From the NCBI GenBank assembly GCA_003993805.1, contig RSEF01000003.1:103700942-103764941 (forward strand): DNA of 64,000 bases, read 5' to 3'. This DNA is from Himantopus leucocephalus (lineage: Eukaryota; Chordata; Aves; Charadriiformes; Recurvirostridae). The number at the start of each line of letters is the position of its first letter. Position 1 is the first letter of the stretch. Below, piece after piece: positions 38,401-52,678 of this stretch. A program made the translations under genes and the position numbers. The notes beneath the pieces are model-generated. The model was not told where the DNA came from and did not search any database. It saw only the letters and a program-made list of their open reading frames with translations.

Positions 38401-41400
38401 GTTAATCTCCTCCAGAACTGGATTACCACCGGCTAATCCCTTTAACCACAGGCACATAATGTTGGAAATGGATAACTTGCTTAGAAACCTGCTCAGAGCA
38501 CACGCATTTAAGACACATACACGGCCCTTCGGCTGCTCAGCATCATGCCTGTTAGAGCAAACACTGCCCGCTGCTATTTGCTGGCTCCTGCCTTGCTGAA
38601 GACGCCTGTCGTACCCTTCCTATATACATTACAGAGAGTTTTTTACTGAGCTGTTGTGCGCTACCCTCCACATTGTGCTGGAGCTCTGCTATTCCACCTC
38701 CTGCCTTCTCGGAATGTGTTTTATATTTTAGTTGGAGAGCTGTAGTAAAGATTTTAAATGAGCGGTTTCTGCTCATTACACAGGCCTGCCGCCCTGTTAA
38801 ACAGATAGATGTTGCGCTTCTCATTGTGCTGGAGTCTTCCGCAGCAGTTTGTGTACTGTGTCCCACACTACACTGCTTTTTATTTACATTTCAAAACACC
38901 TGTCTAGTGCTGTGTGTGCTGCACAAAAATTAAAATTACAGCCTAGCACCAGAAATATGCTAAATATTTCTGCCTCGTTGATACTGCACTGGAATCCGTG
39001 AGAGGGGAGAGGGAAGAAAAAGCATTATTATTTCATTCAGAAAGTGTATGAAGAACCAGAGCTTTTTGATTAGTAGTGTGAAACACAAAGGTGAGTTATG
39101 GTGCAGGAGTAATAATACATCTTGGCTGATGAGTCAGCACCCAGCAGGGAGGCAGCGACATTGTTTTTCATTCTGAGCATCACTGGTATGTGTTCCACAA
39201 TCAGACGGTATCTGGGATATTGATTAAGCATTGATAGCAATACTGGTTATAGTCTAATCAAGTAACTGGAAGGCAGCGTTTGAGCAAATAAATACTTATA
39301 CAGAAAATCATCCATGCTCTGTGCTAAATTACCATATAAAAAGGAGTATTATTAATATTCTGTAATGGCACAGAGGAGAAGGCGATGATGATATAGTATA
39401 TTCTGAGACTCACATTAGAAACTAATCCCATGCTACATTGTGATTCAGGGTGTGAGGTTAGAGGCAGTCAAATGCAGTTCTACCCACCTCATAACCTTGG
39501 AAGCTGATACCTGCTTGATATAGGTTGGATTTAATCTTTCAGCATAGGTAAACCTCAAATTTACATATTCTTCTTATTAAATGGTCATTGCATTTGCATT
39601 CAGACTCCCTGCAGTACCAGTTTCTAATCAGATATGTATTTTCAGTATGTATCATGCCTAGAAAGTCATTCTGAGTTATCTATAATGACCAGGATGTTTT
39701 TAGCTGGTACCAAGAGACACTGTCATAATATGAAATCAGGCCTGTTTAGAAATCACTAATAATGTACAGCAAAGGCATTATTTCTTTTTGTAATTTTAAT
39801 ATTGACCAGCACTGGCTTAATGAGTTAGGAAGAGTTGTTAGATTCACAGCTTTCTACTACGTTGGAAATACAGAAGTGACAGTATGCCAGTATGCCATAT
39901 GTGCGTCACTTCTGTCTCCTAGGCATAACAGGGAAACAATTTATCACTATAGTGCACCCAACATGTCCCCATCTATCAGCCAGCCCCTTTATCATATGTT
40001 TGTGCCTCCGTTTCAACAGCAGGTACCAAATGTCACGCTTGTATTTACTGCTGTATGGTTCTGCCGAGGCAGCTCCTCAAAAGCCTTTGTACTACAAACC
40101 CAATCTTTCACCAGAAAAGACTTAAAAAAAATGCACAAAGACTGTGCCAAGGTAGGTGTCTGTGTCAGACCAGCCGCTGTCGGCAGAAACCCAAGGTCTA
40201 GGTAAACTGTTCTGGAAATGGTTCAGATGCTTGGGCAACGTCTAGTCTACAACCAGCATGTGAGCTTCACCTGCTGCCACGCGATTTCCAAGGAGACAGC
40301 TGGCAAGTGAAGAAGTCCATCAGCCCACAGAGGCTCAGAGACATTGATGCTGCCCTTCTGCACGCATCAGCCAAAGCATCCCAAGGACGGTCAGTCTTTG
40401 TCTCTGGGGGACAACTACCTGCAACAGTGAAATTGTTTCAGTCCTGTCAAACTGAGAACTATTTTCCATATGCTGAAGATTTGTTGTTTTATTTGTGATG
40501 CTGTGATGGCTTAGTGTAATGAAATGGTGCAATATGGACCATAGTCTCACTGAAGCAGAAGGCAGAAATTATCTTCATTTATTAAGATGAAGACTTCAAG
40601 CATTGCTAATTCCTTAAAATTATTCTTAAAGGAGGTAAATTGATCTATCCAACACATTAGCTTCCAGTCTGTGGAATAGGGCTGGCTCTCAATGCTGTAG
40701 TGACTAGAAAGTGATCAGATATCTCTGATGACAGAGACTGCATAGATGTTTCAACTTAATCATGTACAGAAAAATTTTACAAGTTTTAATTCAGGTCCCT
40801 CTCCATTTGCTATGAAATTCAAGGGCACTTTCATTAATTGAAAGACTTGACAGTGATGTGAAATTTATAAATCTGTATTTTAAATTAGGTAATTTAGATT
40901 ACTTGGGATAACCCAAAGCAGATTCTTAGTTTGACTGGCACAGGCTTTGTGCCCCAAAATGCTGAATTCAGATCTTTTTCATGGGCTTCTCAGGAAGACA
41001 CCTTGGGCAGAGACTGCTACCCCAGAATAGTCTACATGTCTCAGCTACATCTGCACGTTCAGCTGAGCACTGGTGCCGGCTCACATATACTATTAAATTG
41101 CTAGTGCAGTCCTGAGGATGTTTGATGAACTAATACAGATGTGTCTGAGTCCAGCTGTGCACAGTTTCTGGGATGAGAGCAGACAACTCAAGAAGCTGTA
41201 GAGACCCCACCTACTGGCTGTTATCAGTCACCATTTACCACTCCAGAAGCCAATATTTTACATTTTCAACCCGTAACTCAGGGGCTTTGCAAAGGTTCCT
41301 AAGCTGCGACTGTTCGTTTCAAATAGTACAAACTATAGACAGATCTCCTTTCAACCACTGTGACACCTGGATGCAATCTCTGCCTCAGTTCCTCCAACAG

Positions 41401-44400
41401 TTGTGTACGTTCTCTGCAAGCTGGAATCTTCTTGTACAAAGCTTCTCCTTGGAGAAACGCTGCTGAATTTCCTGCTTATCGAGACAAAAACAATTTTCCT
41501 ATTTTGACTACAAATCTTAGCACTATATTGCCCCGTAAGAGCTATTCAAATGTTTCTAGTCCACGCACTGAACCCAAGCATGATGGCATCTTGCACTTTT
41601 CTTCATGAGACAAGAAAAATGAAGCAAGAGATCCCTTGCAAGTGTTAATAGGACTTCATAATTTTCAAATCATGAATTGCAAATAAACAGACCTGTAACA
41701 GGTGAGGAACCCGAACGTAAGTGCCAAGGAGTTTTTATGTCCGTTATGTTCTTACCTTAACAAATCAAAATGATTTAAAATTACTTTGGTGGCACAACAA
41801 GAACTAATGGACTGTAGAAGGAAAGATACCACTGTTTAAGAAATAGTATTTGCCTCACAGTAGTAGGTGAAATCTGTCTCATTCACTCATTTTGGCTGCC
41901 AGTTGTTTCTGTGATGGAGCAGCGGAGAATGCACAGTTGGAAAAAGACCATTTTAATTTTGTTTTTGTTTAAATCTTCTACTTTGAACTTCTGATAATGC
42001 AACCAGAGAAGGGATTGAGGGTAGCATGCCAGTGAGGCACCTCGATGAAGTCAACCTGGCCGATATTTTTTTTTAAATAAGAAAAGTAAAAGGTTATGCA
42101 AATAAATGTAAAAGCAGAATAATGACAAGTGGCACTTTTTTTATCTCACTACTTTGAAAATACACATGCACCAGAGAGTACCAGGCTCTGTGTGATTGGT
42201 TGTGTATTGACACATCAATCTGTTTGTTTCAGTGAATTTGTAACAAAAGGACAGGTCACTCCAGCAATTTGTTTCTCAAAATACCTAAACTTTCTTGGGG
42301 CCAAATTGTGGTGCAACTTCCAGTGTCACACAAAGGGAACAACAGGACTCAGACACCCCATAAAAAATGAGACGGTGAGTGGCTGCTATGGCAGGGCGCT
42401 TGGTGACTCAGCTTGCCTTGCAGTCTACTGCTGGAGCAAAGTAACATTATCCAACCCTTTGCGTGGGTCTCACAGCAAAGGCACAGTTTGGCCTTTAAAG
42501 AATAAATCTCCGTCGTTATATTATGCCTGAACTGTCAGCGTTAACATGCCAATGGTTAGTTTTGGAAGTCACGTGTTGCTGGTTAATATAATGGCCAAGC
42601 ATGTGTAAAGTGCTGAATATTGCAACAGGATATTTATAACTTAATGTAGTCTTTTAGGGCAAGATTCGGTGTTGCTGTTGGTGGCAGAGTGGTGGCAGAG
42701 TCTACGCTGGGGTGGGGTGGGGGGGAGGAAGTGGACAAGGGGACAGGGAGGTTGAAGGGGGGAAGTTTCAATGAAGCGAGCTTAGGTAAGAGGGTGTTGA
42801 AGGAAAAAAGGATGGCAGAAAGGAAACGAAGCAGAGAGCTGCAGATGGAAATGCTTTCCTCTCCTGCTCTCCTGCTACTGCTGGGATGGGAACAGGGGCA
42901 GCAATTTTATCTGGGTGGGAGCAGCACATGCCTTGAAGTAGTAACAATCCCTTATACTCCTGTGTGGAGGCTGGAGCAGGGGAATAGCCTGCCTCAGGGC
43001 AGCTGCCTGCTCTGACCCTGCCTTGAGCAATTTTGAGATATCCTATCTCAGATTTCGGCTGTCATAGACAGCTGGAGCTCCCCTGACTTCAGAGTGCCAC
43101 CTCCTCCCTTTCCTCTGTCAACTCCGGCGGCAAGAGGGGCACACCGCACGCGCAGCACGGTGCCAACGGGAATGGCCGCTGGTGAGTTTTTAAATCACAC
43201 GTTCATTGCAAAAGTCACATCTTGTGTGATGGCCGTGCTCCCCGGGGCTCACAGCACTTGCCGTGCGTGTGAGCCTGCGAGTTTGTGCAGGATTCCCGTG
43301 GGAGCATGAAAGGGTTAAGAGTCCGGTTGGAGCGTACGCGCAGCTGCAAGTTGGGATGAACCCTTGCAGATATTGCTCTTCACTGTTTGTACAGGGTTCA
43401 TCTTCCACTGCACTCCAGCACACTCACATACCCCCACTCGCACAGCCACCAGCACACATACACACACACGAGTACCCCTCTAAGAAGATTACAGTAACCA
43501 GCAGTTATAATTTTACTTAAGCCTTTATGACGTTTTTAATTAAAAAGGCTTTAGTGCTTTTCTAGCATGACATTTGATTGCACTCTAGATAATGCACCCT
43601 TGCCGATTCTGGCAGCAGTAAAGCGTTTAGAAAATATATGAAATATTTTTATAAGGAATTTTGCCTGATCTGTCTTCAATGAAAGACACAATGGTTTCAA
43701 ACCATGTGTATGCTTTTGAATAAAACAACAGATGCCAGAGCAAGATAGCTGAAGAAAATCACCCCGTCCAAACTACTGCCCATCGTAAACTGTGCTTTCA
43801 TTCTTGCTCCCTAGATTCACATTTATGTTTCATATAGGGATTTACTCAAATTTGTTGCACCATGTGAAGTACTGACTGAAATGAAACAGGCTACAAGCTG
43901 CTCCTTGCCTGTCTGGAAAAACCTGGGTCTGGTGCCTTTGTCATCCATACAATTTTAATTTCTTTGACTTAACCCTGATTTTCACCTCAAGCAGAATCAT
44001 AGATCCTCATTCCTCAGAAACTGTCAGAATTATGCTTTATTATTATTTTTATCATTATTAATATCTCTTTGATTTATTCGCATGTATTCCTTTATCCACT
44101 TTGGTCAGCAGTAATCACACTTTGCTTAAGTGTGGTACCGTGTTAAACTCTGACACTGAGCTGTAATGCTGCGCTCTTCCCTGGATTTATGCAAATCTGA
44201 AAGCAGAAATGCTGTTACTAAGGACCTCACACTCTTCCATGCCAGGGATGCATTTCCAAGACCAAAGAACAAAATTGTAGCACCACTGAGGTCATCTGGA
44301 GGTAGCCATTGACAAAAAAGTCTTCCAGATCTTTCTCAAAATAACAGATCTTTTAGAGAATTATTTAGTTGATTGCTAGTTGGTTTTTTTCATAATTAAT

Positions 44401-47400
44401 CAAAGCTTCTGACACTTCAATCTGTTTCTATCTGAATTGAAGCAAAAAAAAAAAAATTTTTTTTTTTAAATTAACTCCGAGGGAAAAAAAAACTGGGTAA
44501 AGTACATTTGCCCCTTTTGAACAAATTAAAACCATTTTTTTTTGTTTGTAGCAAAAACTGTGTATATTTTGTGCTGAAGAATACTGAGAAAGTTTTATTT
44601 TTATTGTCTTTTTTCAAAATAAAGCTTCAGTGGAATATCCCTGCAGAAAGTTTCAGTTGTGGGAAACAAATTTGTCATTTCATGATGGATTTGTCTATGG
44701 CTCCATCAGGATAGTATGCAAATGCTTCCCAAATGGATTTGTCCTGATAGCATCCTTCTGACATGAATAGTTCTCACCCTTCTTTTTCTAAGGATGAGGG
44801 AAAAGGCACAGATATTCACATCAAAACCTTCTTCTCATTTGTTAAGTCATGATTTGAAATGCCAAGCCCCAGATTTTTCAGCCAATGTTGTTTTAGGGCA
44901 CTTTATACATCATAGGGCACTTGCTTTACTCCGAGCATGACTCCCACTGACCCTGAGAGCTCAGCGCTGCTGCCGAGCAGATACCAGATGTCCCCTGGTA
45001 GGCACTACAATGAGGAACAAACACACTTAGTTGCCACCTGTGAAAAAAAAAGTGATTTATGCCACTTGCCCAGGGTTGTAGGGTGACCTGACCCTGCAAG
45101 AGCTCGGGGGCTCAGCTGGACCTGCCCCAGCCATGGCCCATCTGCCTGTGCAAAGGATGGAGGCGACAGGCAGGGGACAAGCTGTGTGTTGCAGGAAGGA
45201 GGTGGCTTCTCAGGGAACAGCTCTGGGGACCGAGTGTTGGCTGGGCAGATTGTTCTGAATTTGATACCTACTTGAAAAAATCTGCCCCACATTGGATCTG
45301 CAGTCAGACTGGTTTTTTGGAGGGGCTGGGGAGAAAATTCTTCTCTCCCACCCAGGATTGCAGTGGGATTCGCAGCCAGAGAGCAGCATTGAGTATCACT
45401 CCCTGTTTTAATGACTCATCCAGCCTTCCCGTGGCTGCAAGCCCTTCACTGCTTTCCATTTTTATAGTGAGATGAGGGTCCTTTTTAGCGAGGCTTTGCT
45501 AAATCCCCATCTTGATCCGTTTCCTGAATCCCATCTATCCAATGTAGTGTGTGAGGCAGTGATATAGAAGAAAACATTTTGTTGGACTGAACCTGGTAAG
45601 TCCCGTCTCATTCACCAGCAGCGTGGGCCTCAAATGACGGTGAGCCCTGCCCCTTGGCTCCATATAGAGAGTGGTCCTCTGTTGTGCATATTTGAGTATG
45701 TAGCTCCTTGGTTTTGGCTCATCCCAATTTTTTGGATCCTTACGTTATCATCACAGAGCTCTTCTAACTGCCCAGCAGCCCGGCAGTGAGCTGGGACAGC
45801 CGATGGGGGCAACCATGTGCCATCATTCTTGATGTCTGATGATCAGCTCTGCTCAGCCCCGTCAGACCATGCTCACCAACAGGAGCATCAGGCCTCTTTA
45901 AGCCTCCTCTGAGCTGCAGTGAATTGAAAGGCTCCAGAGGCTTATGACTTGGCCAGACATTGATAGCTTTTTTTTGGAGAGCATTACAAGCACATTTCTG
46001 ACATCTAGTCAGGAGTGGCCCACCACTCAGGTTTCAGATGCACTGCAAACCTTGGAGATGCTAGAGTCCTTCCACAAAACGGTGGCTGAAACTTTCAAAA
46101 ATGGGTGAAGCAGCTCATCTTTTCCTGCATGCCATGCTGGGGAGTCAGTGCGCCACTTTTGCAATGTTTTTTCCTGGAGGTTTTGCTAACACTTTTCCAA
46201 AAGCATTCACCCTGCCTGGGGCAGGGGCTCTGCAGGGGATATTTCAACTCAGAAAGATTGTCAAAGTTATGAGAAACTAAAAGTGGGTCTTAAAAGGACA
46301 CATTTCAGGCAGCTGTCAGCATAAATACCACTACTTATACTGCTTAGAAGAGGCATGGACTTACACAGTACATGTGATTTTTGAGGCACCACAACCAATT
46401 TTTCAACAGTAAATTTTTCCCCTGGTTTAAAATCAAAATTCAACACAACCTTAACTCTAGAGCTAACTTGTTACCTCCACAATGAAATTTTTTAATATCT
46501 TTAACACCAGTAATTCATATGACTCCTGCCATTATTTGTGGCCTGAAAGATATCAGGAGAAGGAGGGGGAGGAATTCCTACTCACTTGAAAGAGGTTTTT
46601 AGAACCAGCATATTATGGTGTGCAGTCCCCTTTTTTTTAATGGCCCAATTTGGTTCAAAGAACGCTTCAAGGCATTCAAAAATGCTTTAAAAGCAGCAGG
46701 TTCTCAACTACAAATGTCAAGTTGCAGCCAAGAGTGAAATTTTATCGCTCATTGAAAAATAAGATCGTATTATGGAAAAATCTGACACGCCCTTAATTAT
46801 TGCAGCCTGAACAAACCCATCACAATAAAGAAAACTGATAAAACTCGGGAGACACAAAAGACAGGTCTGTAATAGGAAGCCGGATCAATGCGGTGCGTGC
46901 ATCGCTGCAGAGCTCTGGGGATCTTGACTTTTTAATCAGAATGCCTGGCTTGTAGCCTCAGCAGCACCCCTTCTGCATGGCTGCATGGAAAACCAGCCCA
47001 GGATGTGCTTCAAGAAAAAATAGCATCGTTAAAAAAAATCCAGTTATTTGACGGTAGTTGTAACAATCAAAGCCCCTGAGCCCTGGGTACCTGCAACATA
47101 TAATCTTCTTACAGCCTGTAGTGTATTCAGCATGTTCAGTTTCTCTGTGAGGGGAAGAAGAAGTTATAACACATTCATTTCAGACATATAGAGCAAATGA
47201 GGCATAGGGGAAACAGGACTACAGTATTATTTAGGTACGCCAGTTCTGCAGTTTTTCTGAGTATTAGTTACCTAATTATCCCTGAGGATCTGGGTTTGGG
47301 TGATTTGCTCACAGCCACGCAGGAGAGCAGTGACAGAAAAGGCAAACCTTGCTTCAGCAGTGCTGTTGTAAAGATGAAGCATTGTGTTTAAATTCTGTGC

Positions 47401-48281
47401 AACTGAGGGTCATATTAATTACCTTATTTAATATACCCTTTTTCCCTTTCTCTTAAAGGGACAGTAGAAAGGTATATGTAAAAGCTACATCTTTATGCCA
47501 TTCGGCAGGTTAGGCGGGTTAGATAGTGTTGTCTATAAAAAGAAATCAAGAATTGGAAAAAACAAACCACCTACCACATGTATGAAAATGGCTTTAAACT
47601 CTCTTTTGGTTTTCCACCTTTTAATACAACCATTTACCTCCTGAGCTAAATCCCCCTGTTCTTCTGGTTGTCTTTATGTTTTATGTGTTTCTATCACACT
47701 AAAGCTGACTGCGCTTATCCGGCGATATAACCCCCTCTTAAATCCCAAACTGCCGTATTTAGTACTCTCGCTCCCTCTCGTGGCTCTGTATTATCCATAC
47801 ACCGACTCTAAAGGATGGCTTGCAGAACAATTGCAAACAAGTAACTTCAGAAGAGACAGCGTTAATCTAATGTGCTGTAGATTTCCCCTTTTATACGAGC
47901 ATGCCTGATACACCGGGTTAACAGGAGTAACAGAAAAGAAACTTAAAAGAAAAGGAACTGGCATCCCAACAGATCTAGGCACACAAATGGAGCGAGGCAG
48001 GTGGGTCGGAGCCTGTCGTCTGGTCTGCAGCATTACCCCCTTTGATGGAATTTATGGCACGGTGCGTTTTGAAATCAGACTGCTCACATCGCCCTTGCCA
48101 GATCCGCTCCCTGTGCCGGGAAATCTGGGCAAGCGGCAGGAAAGTCTGCGAGGTTCCCTCAATGAGGCTTCCAGCAGATTGTTTTGTCAGATGTTGGCCA
48201 CCCTGCAGATAAAGCCCCAGGGTCTGTAGATCTCTGAGGGAGCCTGCCAAAAACCAGAGTTACCTCCCTCGGGTCACTCTG

Positions 48282-48305
48282 CCCTCCCTCCCTCCCTCCC
48301 TCCCT
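48282..48305. repeat. (CCCT)n microsatellite
   Basis: Six uninterrupted CCCT units inside a C/T-rich stretch that continues to about 48330. Confidence 0.9.
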
Positions 48306-50550
48306 GCCTCCCCCAGCCCACCTCCCTGCATCTCCTTTCAGGCCCCTGCGATCCCACAAGGAGAGGATTTTACAGTACAGGGGCCTGCCTCGGGCAAAAG
48401 TCACTCCCCAAATTCACACTAAAATTCCTTTTTTCAGAGATCAACAAAGAGGATTTCAATGTCAAGAGGCAGTGCTCCTTTCTGCGCCAGTGTCTGCGCA
48501 GTTCACCAGGGACATCAATAGGTCACGCACGCAGGCAGACAGCCGTTGATGGAAACTCATGCAATCCGAGATCCCTGCTTCTGTTGGGATGGGCAGACTG
48601 CCCCTACAAAAGAAAAAGTTTGACAAAAGAAATAAGAGATATTTGTCTAAAAGAAATGCTGTTCCTTCCATGCCCTTTCATGCCATAGAACAGATTATGA
48701 GGGAAGACAAGGAGGTCTTTTAAAAGTCCTTTAAATATTTCCCATACAACTCCATTGCTTCAAATATTTAATTCTTCTTATTGAATCTTTTGAAAAAGAG
48801 TATATCTTGAGGCTGTAAAACTCTTCAACAGCCTGAAACAGGGTGAGAGGCTTTTTCTCCGCTGACCAACATGCAGGACCTGCTATCCTGAGCCTCAGAG
48901 TGTGCACAGCTCCTGTTAAAGACCAGGGGCTTAGTGCCCAGGGCTCTCCACATCTGAATATTAGATTCCAAATCCACCATGTGGATCCCGTTAATTCCAC
49001 ACTGAGAAAGAATATCAGAGCTCAGAGTGTTAATCCTTAATGGACCTAACCCAAAATCCCCAGCCAAAGCAGCCGTGACCTCTGAAGGCGTTCAGACCTC
49101 GATCCAGACCCCTGTGCCCTACCCCAGCTCCACCGGCTGGGCATCCAACCTTAACGCAACCCAAATCCCAGGAGACAACAGCAGACCCCAGACTTGTTGA
49201 TGCCTCAGCTGTGCTTCATTTACGGAAAGTGGATTCAGGGCTTTTCCTATCACAACTGGCCATACCATGGCCATGGCTGGAAGCAAAGGATGTTACCTGT
49301 TTTTCTCCTGCAGTGTGCTAGTATGTTCCTGGCTATTTTCTCCCCGATACTGGAAACCAAGGTAAAGCAAGGTTTGATATTTACTAAAAAGCTGTTTCTC
49401 TGTAGGATGGGAACTAGAACAAAGAGCTTGATCATAGACATCTTTGAACAACTCCTTCACGCTGGTCATCTCTTTACCCCCTCTTACATCAATACCTCTA
49501 AATCTGCTACTGTTTTTCTGCTCCTTAACCTGGCAATGGGAAATGCTAAAGTCACTCACCTCTACAATTTTTCCTGCGGGATATGAACCTGCACCATCTA
49601 CAATGTATTCATTTCTCTCTCTGAGTACAGCTGCTGAGGAAGAGAACAAAACAAAAACAAACCCTCAAACAGAGAGGTGAAACAATGGTGAGAATAAGCC
49701 TCCTGCAAAGCTTTCAAGCCTGCTGGGGTTTTATTAATACAGACCCCTCTGGGAACAGGATTTCCCATTGCTTCAGCATTTACAGCCCTGGGTGAAGGCA
49801 GGAAGAGGGATATGTATGAAAGAAGTTGAACCTCAGAAGTTTCTTGAGCAGCTTCTTGGGCTGCTAGGTTTGGTTTAAGAGTCTTAATCATGTCCAAAAC
49901 ACTCCAATCCCTATTGCTGGTATTTTCTAAAATTAATCAATGCATCATTTGTTTGCTATCTGTCTGCCAGAGGCAAAGTCAGAAGTCTGAACCAGATACC
50001 TGCATTTTACACACAGAGTGTAGACTGTTCAAGGAACTCGTTACAGCAATCATGCACAGCATAAAAGTCTCCATAAGTATCAAAGTGGAAAGACTGAGCT
50101 GAAGGTCCATATTAAATCCTCCTCCCTACCAGATGCATTCCTCAGGTCTGCCCAGGAGTACAACCTCACCTTGGCTGTAACATTCCAGTGAAAAGTCTGA
50201 CCAGGGCTCACCCACCAACCTTGAGAGCACAGGGGCAGAAATGCTCTTCCTTTGTACAACAGATTGATAAAATACGTTCCAGGAAGACATAACCAGGGGT
50301 CAGATCCTTACTCTGCCTTCAGAGGTTCAATCCCTTGTCTCTTTTCTCAGGCAAGAGGCAGGCTAAAATTACTTTGGGAGTAAGAGTGTTCTTACTCTTG
50401 TAGACCTGTAGGGAAAAGATTAGGAAATCACCACACCTGTCTTCCCAATTTCCAGGAGCCATTCAAAAAAAAAAAGAAATACCTGTCATATAACTGAGCT
50501 ACGTATTCCGAGACAGATTTAATTCCCTCTGCCTTTCCCCAGCACAGATG

Positions 50551-50593
50551 CGCACACATACACACACACACGCACACATACACATACGCACAG
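50551..50593. repeat. Interrupted (CA)n microsatellite
   Basis: About 43 bp of CA repeats interrupted by TA and CG steps. Confidence 0.85.
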
Positions 50594-51105
50594 TTCGGGA
50601 TGGTATGCATCCAGTCCAGCTTCCTTGCATCCTTGCAATCCTGCATCAGTGTGATTCTATCATAGGTGATCAGATTTTGTAAATGAAAATGCCTCTATGC
50701 TTTGCAGTTTCTTCATTTATTTTTCCATTGCTGATTTTGCATGAAATATTTACTGTGCTTTTTGTGGCATGACCTTTCCAGGAGGGAAATGCATAGTCCC
50801 CTGAGCCTGCCTTTTGTTTGAATATCTCCTATTTTTCCTGTCTCATTCTTTATCATGGCATGGGCTGAGCACAGGTCTCACTGATTCCCTTCTGACCCAG
50901 CTCTCCCCTCTGCCCTGCTGGGTTGCAAGCTTGAAGCAGCTCCCAGGTTGTTTTGTTTGTGTTGGAAGACTTTCTTGTTTTCCTTTGCCCTCCCCGAGCA
51001 GCTTTCTGCAGCCTCCTGGAATTTTGTTTCATCAGGTTTCTGAGCCATGTGCAGCGTCCCAAGGCTCTGTGGTCGGGGTGGGCATCGGGGACTGTTCTGG
51101 CCAGG

Positions 51106-51141
51106 GAATTTGCGTGTACCAGTGAATTTGCGTGTACCAGT
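51106..51141. repeat. Perfect 18-bp tandem duplication
   Basis: GAATTTGCGTGTACCAGT occurs twice in direct succession with no mismatch. It lies in a moderately GC-rich patch open on both strands, but no gene is recognised there. Confidence 0.9.
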
Positions 51142-52662
51142 GGCTGCAGACCATTCTGCTTCTCTTCTCCAGGACAGTACTGCAGCTGCTCTTTTGTTTT
51201 GCCCTGAAAAGAACTGCCCAAAGAACTTCTTTGGAAAACAAGCTGAGGGTAGCAACCTTGTCCCTTCTGAATACTGTGAAATCATCCTGAAAAACCACCC
51301 TGTAGATCCAGTGTCTCTGGAGACTTATGTGAGCAACAGGTTTTGTCCCAAGAGATTCAGATTTACAGGAAAACCTTTGTGAAACGCCAAGGAATTTCTT
51401 CCCAAGATCAAACACTTTGAGAAAGTGAATCTATTTTTGGTGATCGCTGGCAATTGTACACGTAGGTGCTTCCTTTGAATTGCAGCTGCAGATAAATAAG
51501 TTTTAATTTCCTATGCAGAGCCCACATTCAGATCATTTCCTAGCTGTCTGCTCAGTGAAACTCCCACGCAGAAAAAGGAGAGGCTTTTTATGGTACCTTG
51601 AGAGCAGTTTGTTGCACAGATGAGGCATCCTCCGAGGGAGGCAGCTGCAGTTGTAAAGCAGACGAACTCTAGAGCTGAACTCTTTGCTGTGTTACAGGAG
51701 TCATATGGGAATGCCGCTGGTAGCTGAGGAGCTGTGCTGCTACGGGGAAGCAGAGTCGGACCCGGTTAAAGGCTTCTGATCCCAAATACTGCAGTTAAAC
51801 CCAACGGCAGTTCAGAAGCTGGGAACTGCTAAATAAAAGCTAACTGTAAGTGCTTTCCTTTCACTAGAATAGCCTATACTCCATTTACCAAACAAAGCTC
51901 ATGTCACAAATTCAGAAGCAGAGCAAAACCCATGTTATTTGGGCAATACACATACATAGTAGCCAAAAATAATACATGAACTACATCATTAAGGAATGTC
52001 TATATAGCTCTTATGAGAACAGACATACTTAGGTAAGCAGCTTCAGTAAAATATTGTTGTAGAGTGAGAAATCTCAAAAGAAAATATTAGCACAGAGACA
52101 TTTTCGCCAACGTGACACAGAAGCATTGCATCCCATTTTGGAGTGAAAACTAAAAATAGTCATAAGGTGTTTGAGGCTTTCCTTTCTGGAGGGTCAAGAT
52201 GGGTACCAGGGGTGTCTGAAGGTTGTGTTGCCAGCACTTTGGACCGCAGGAGGGAAAGGGAGCTGGGAGTCATGGACTGGAGCATTGACCCTGAAAGCTT
52301 ACAAGCTGGGAACAAGGAGTACATGCAGCTAGATGCAGAACAAACTTCAGAGACAGACGCAGCGCAGTATCTTCTCTGTGTCAATACACCAAAATCTGCT
52401 TGCATCAGCAGGTGAGACGCATAAGCATGGTGCATCATTACTTACCCCTTCAACCTCATTAAAGTCTGACAGATACCACCAGAGTCAAGGAAGACTTATT
52501 TGGAAATGGTCCTCTACAAGAGTATTCTATTACCAGCAAAAGCCTCAAAGTCACTGATCCCAGAGACTTACAGCTGTGGGAGGTGGTCTAGATCCTCCGC
52601 AGAAGTTGTGTCTTCCGTCCTCTCAAGAATAGGTGTGCCTGCTGGATTGCAGCATCTTTCGT

Positions 52663-52678
52663 GAAAGAAAACTGAAAG
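52663..52678. promoter_or_regulatory. Candidate interferon-response (IRF/ISRE-like) site upstream of RSAD2
   Basis: GAAAGAAAACTGAAAG contains AAAACTGAAA, a good fit to the tandem GAAANNGAAA core bound by IRF and ISGF3 apart from one A for G in the first half. RSAD2 is interferon-induced in vertebrates through such elements. The site lies about 850 bp before the start codon in the assembly, but a gap of unknown size intervenes. The main promoter elements may be in the gap. Confidence 0.35.

Larger units (their letters stand above)
35430..52662. other. Long intergenic stretch upstream of RSAD2, no gene seen
   Basis: I searched both strands for CMPK2, the usual upstream neighbour of RSAD2, and found no segment with its thymidylate-kinase-like motifs. 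The open frames of 100-147 codons (for example 36544-36942 +, 39762-40205 +, 42129-42530 +, 50878-51285 -) have no recognisable domain. They often overlap others on both strands in moderately GC-rich patches, so I treat them as chance frames. Simple repeats are A13T11 (44444-44467), (CA)n (43452-43469 and 50551-50593) and (CCCT)n (48282-48305). Confidence 0.5.

Noticed and set aside
39762..40205. 147-codon plus-strand frame as a possible exon or small gene
   Set aside because: No recognisable motif, an ordinary amino-acid mix without family resemblance, and no supporting splice or promoter context.
52143..52415. 90-codon plus-strand frame ending at a CAGGTGAG donor-like sequence, as a possible upstream exon
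   Set aside because: The protein matches nothing I know and an equally long frame runs on the opposite strand. A donor-like word alone is too common to count.
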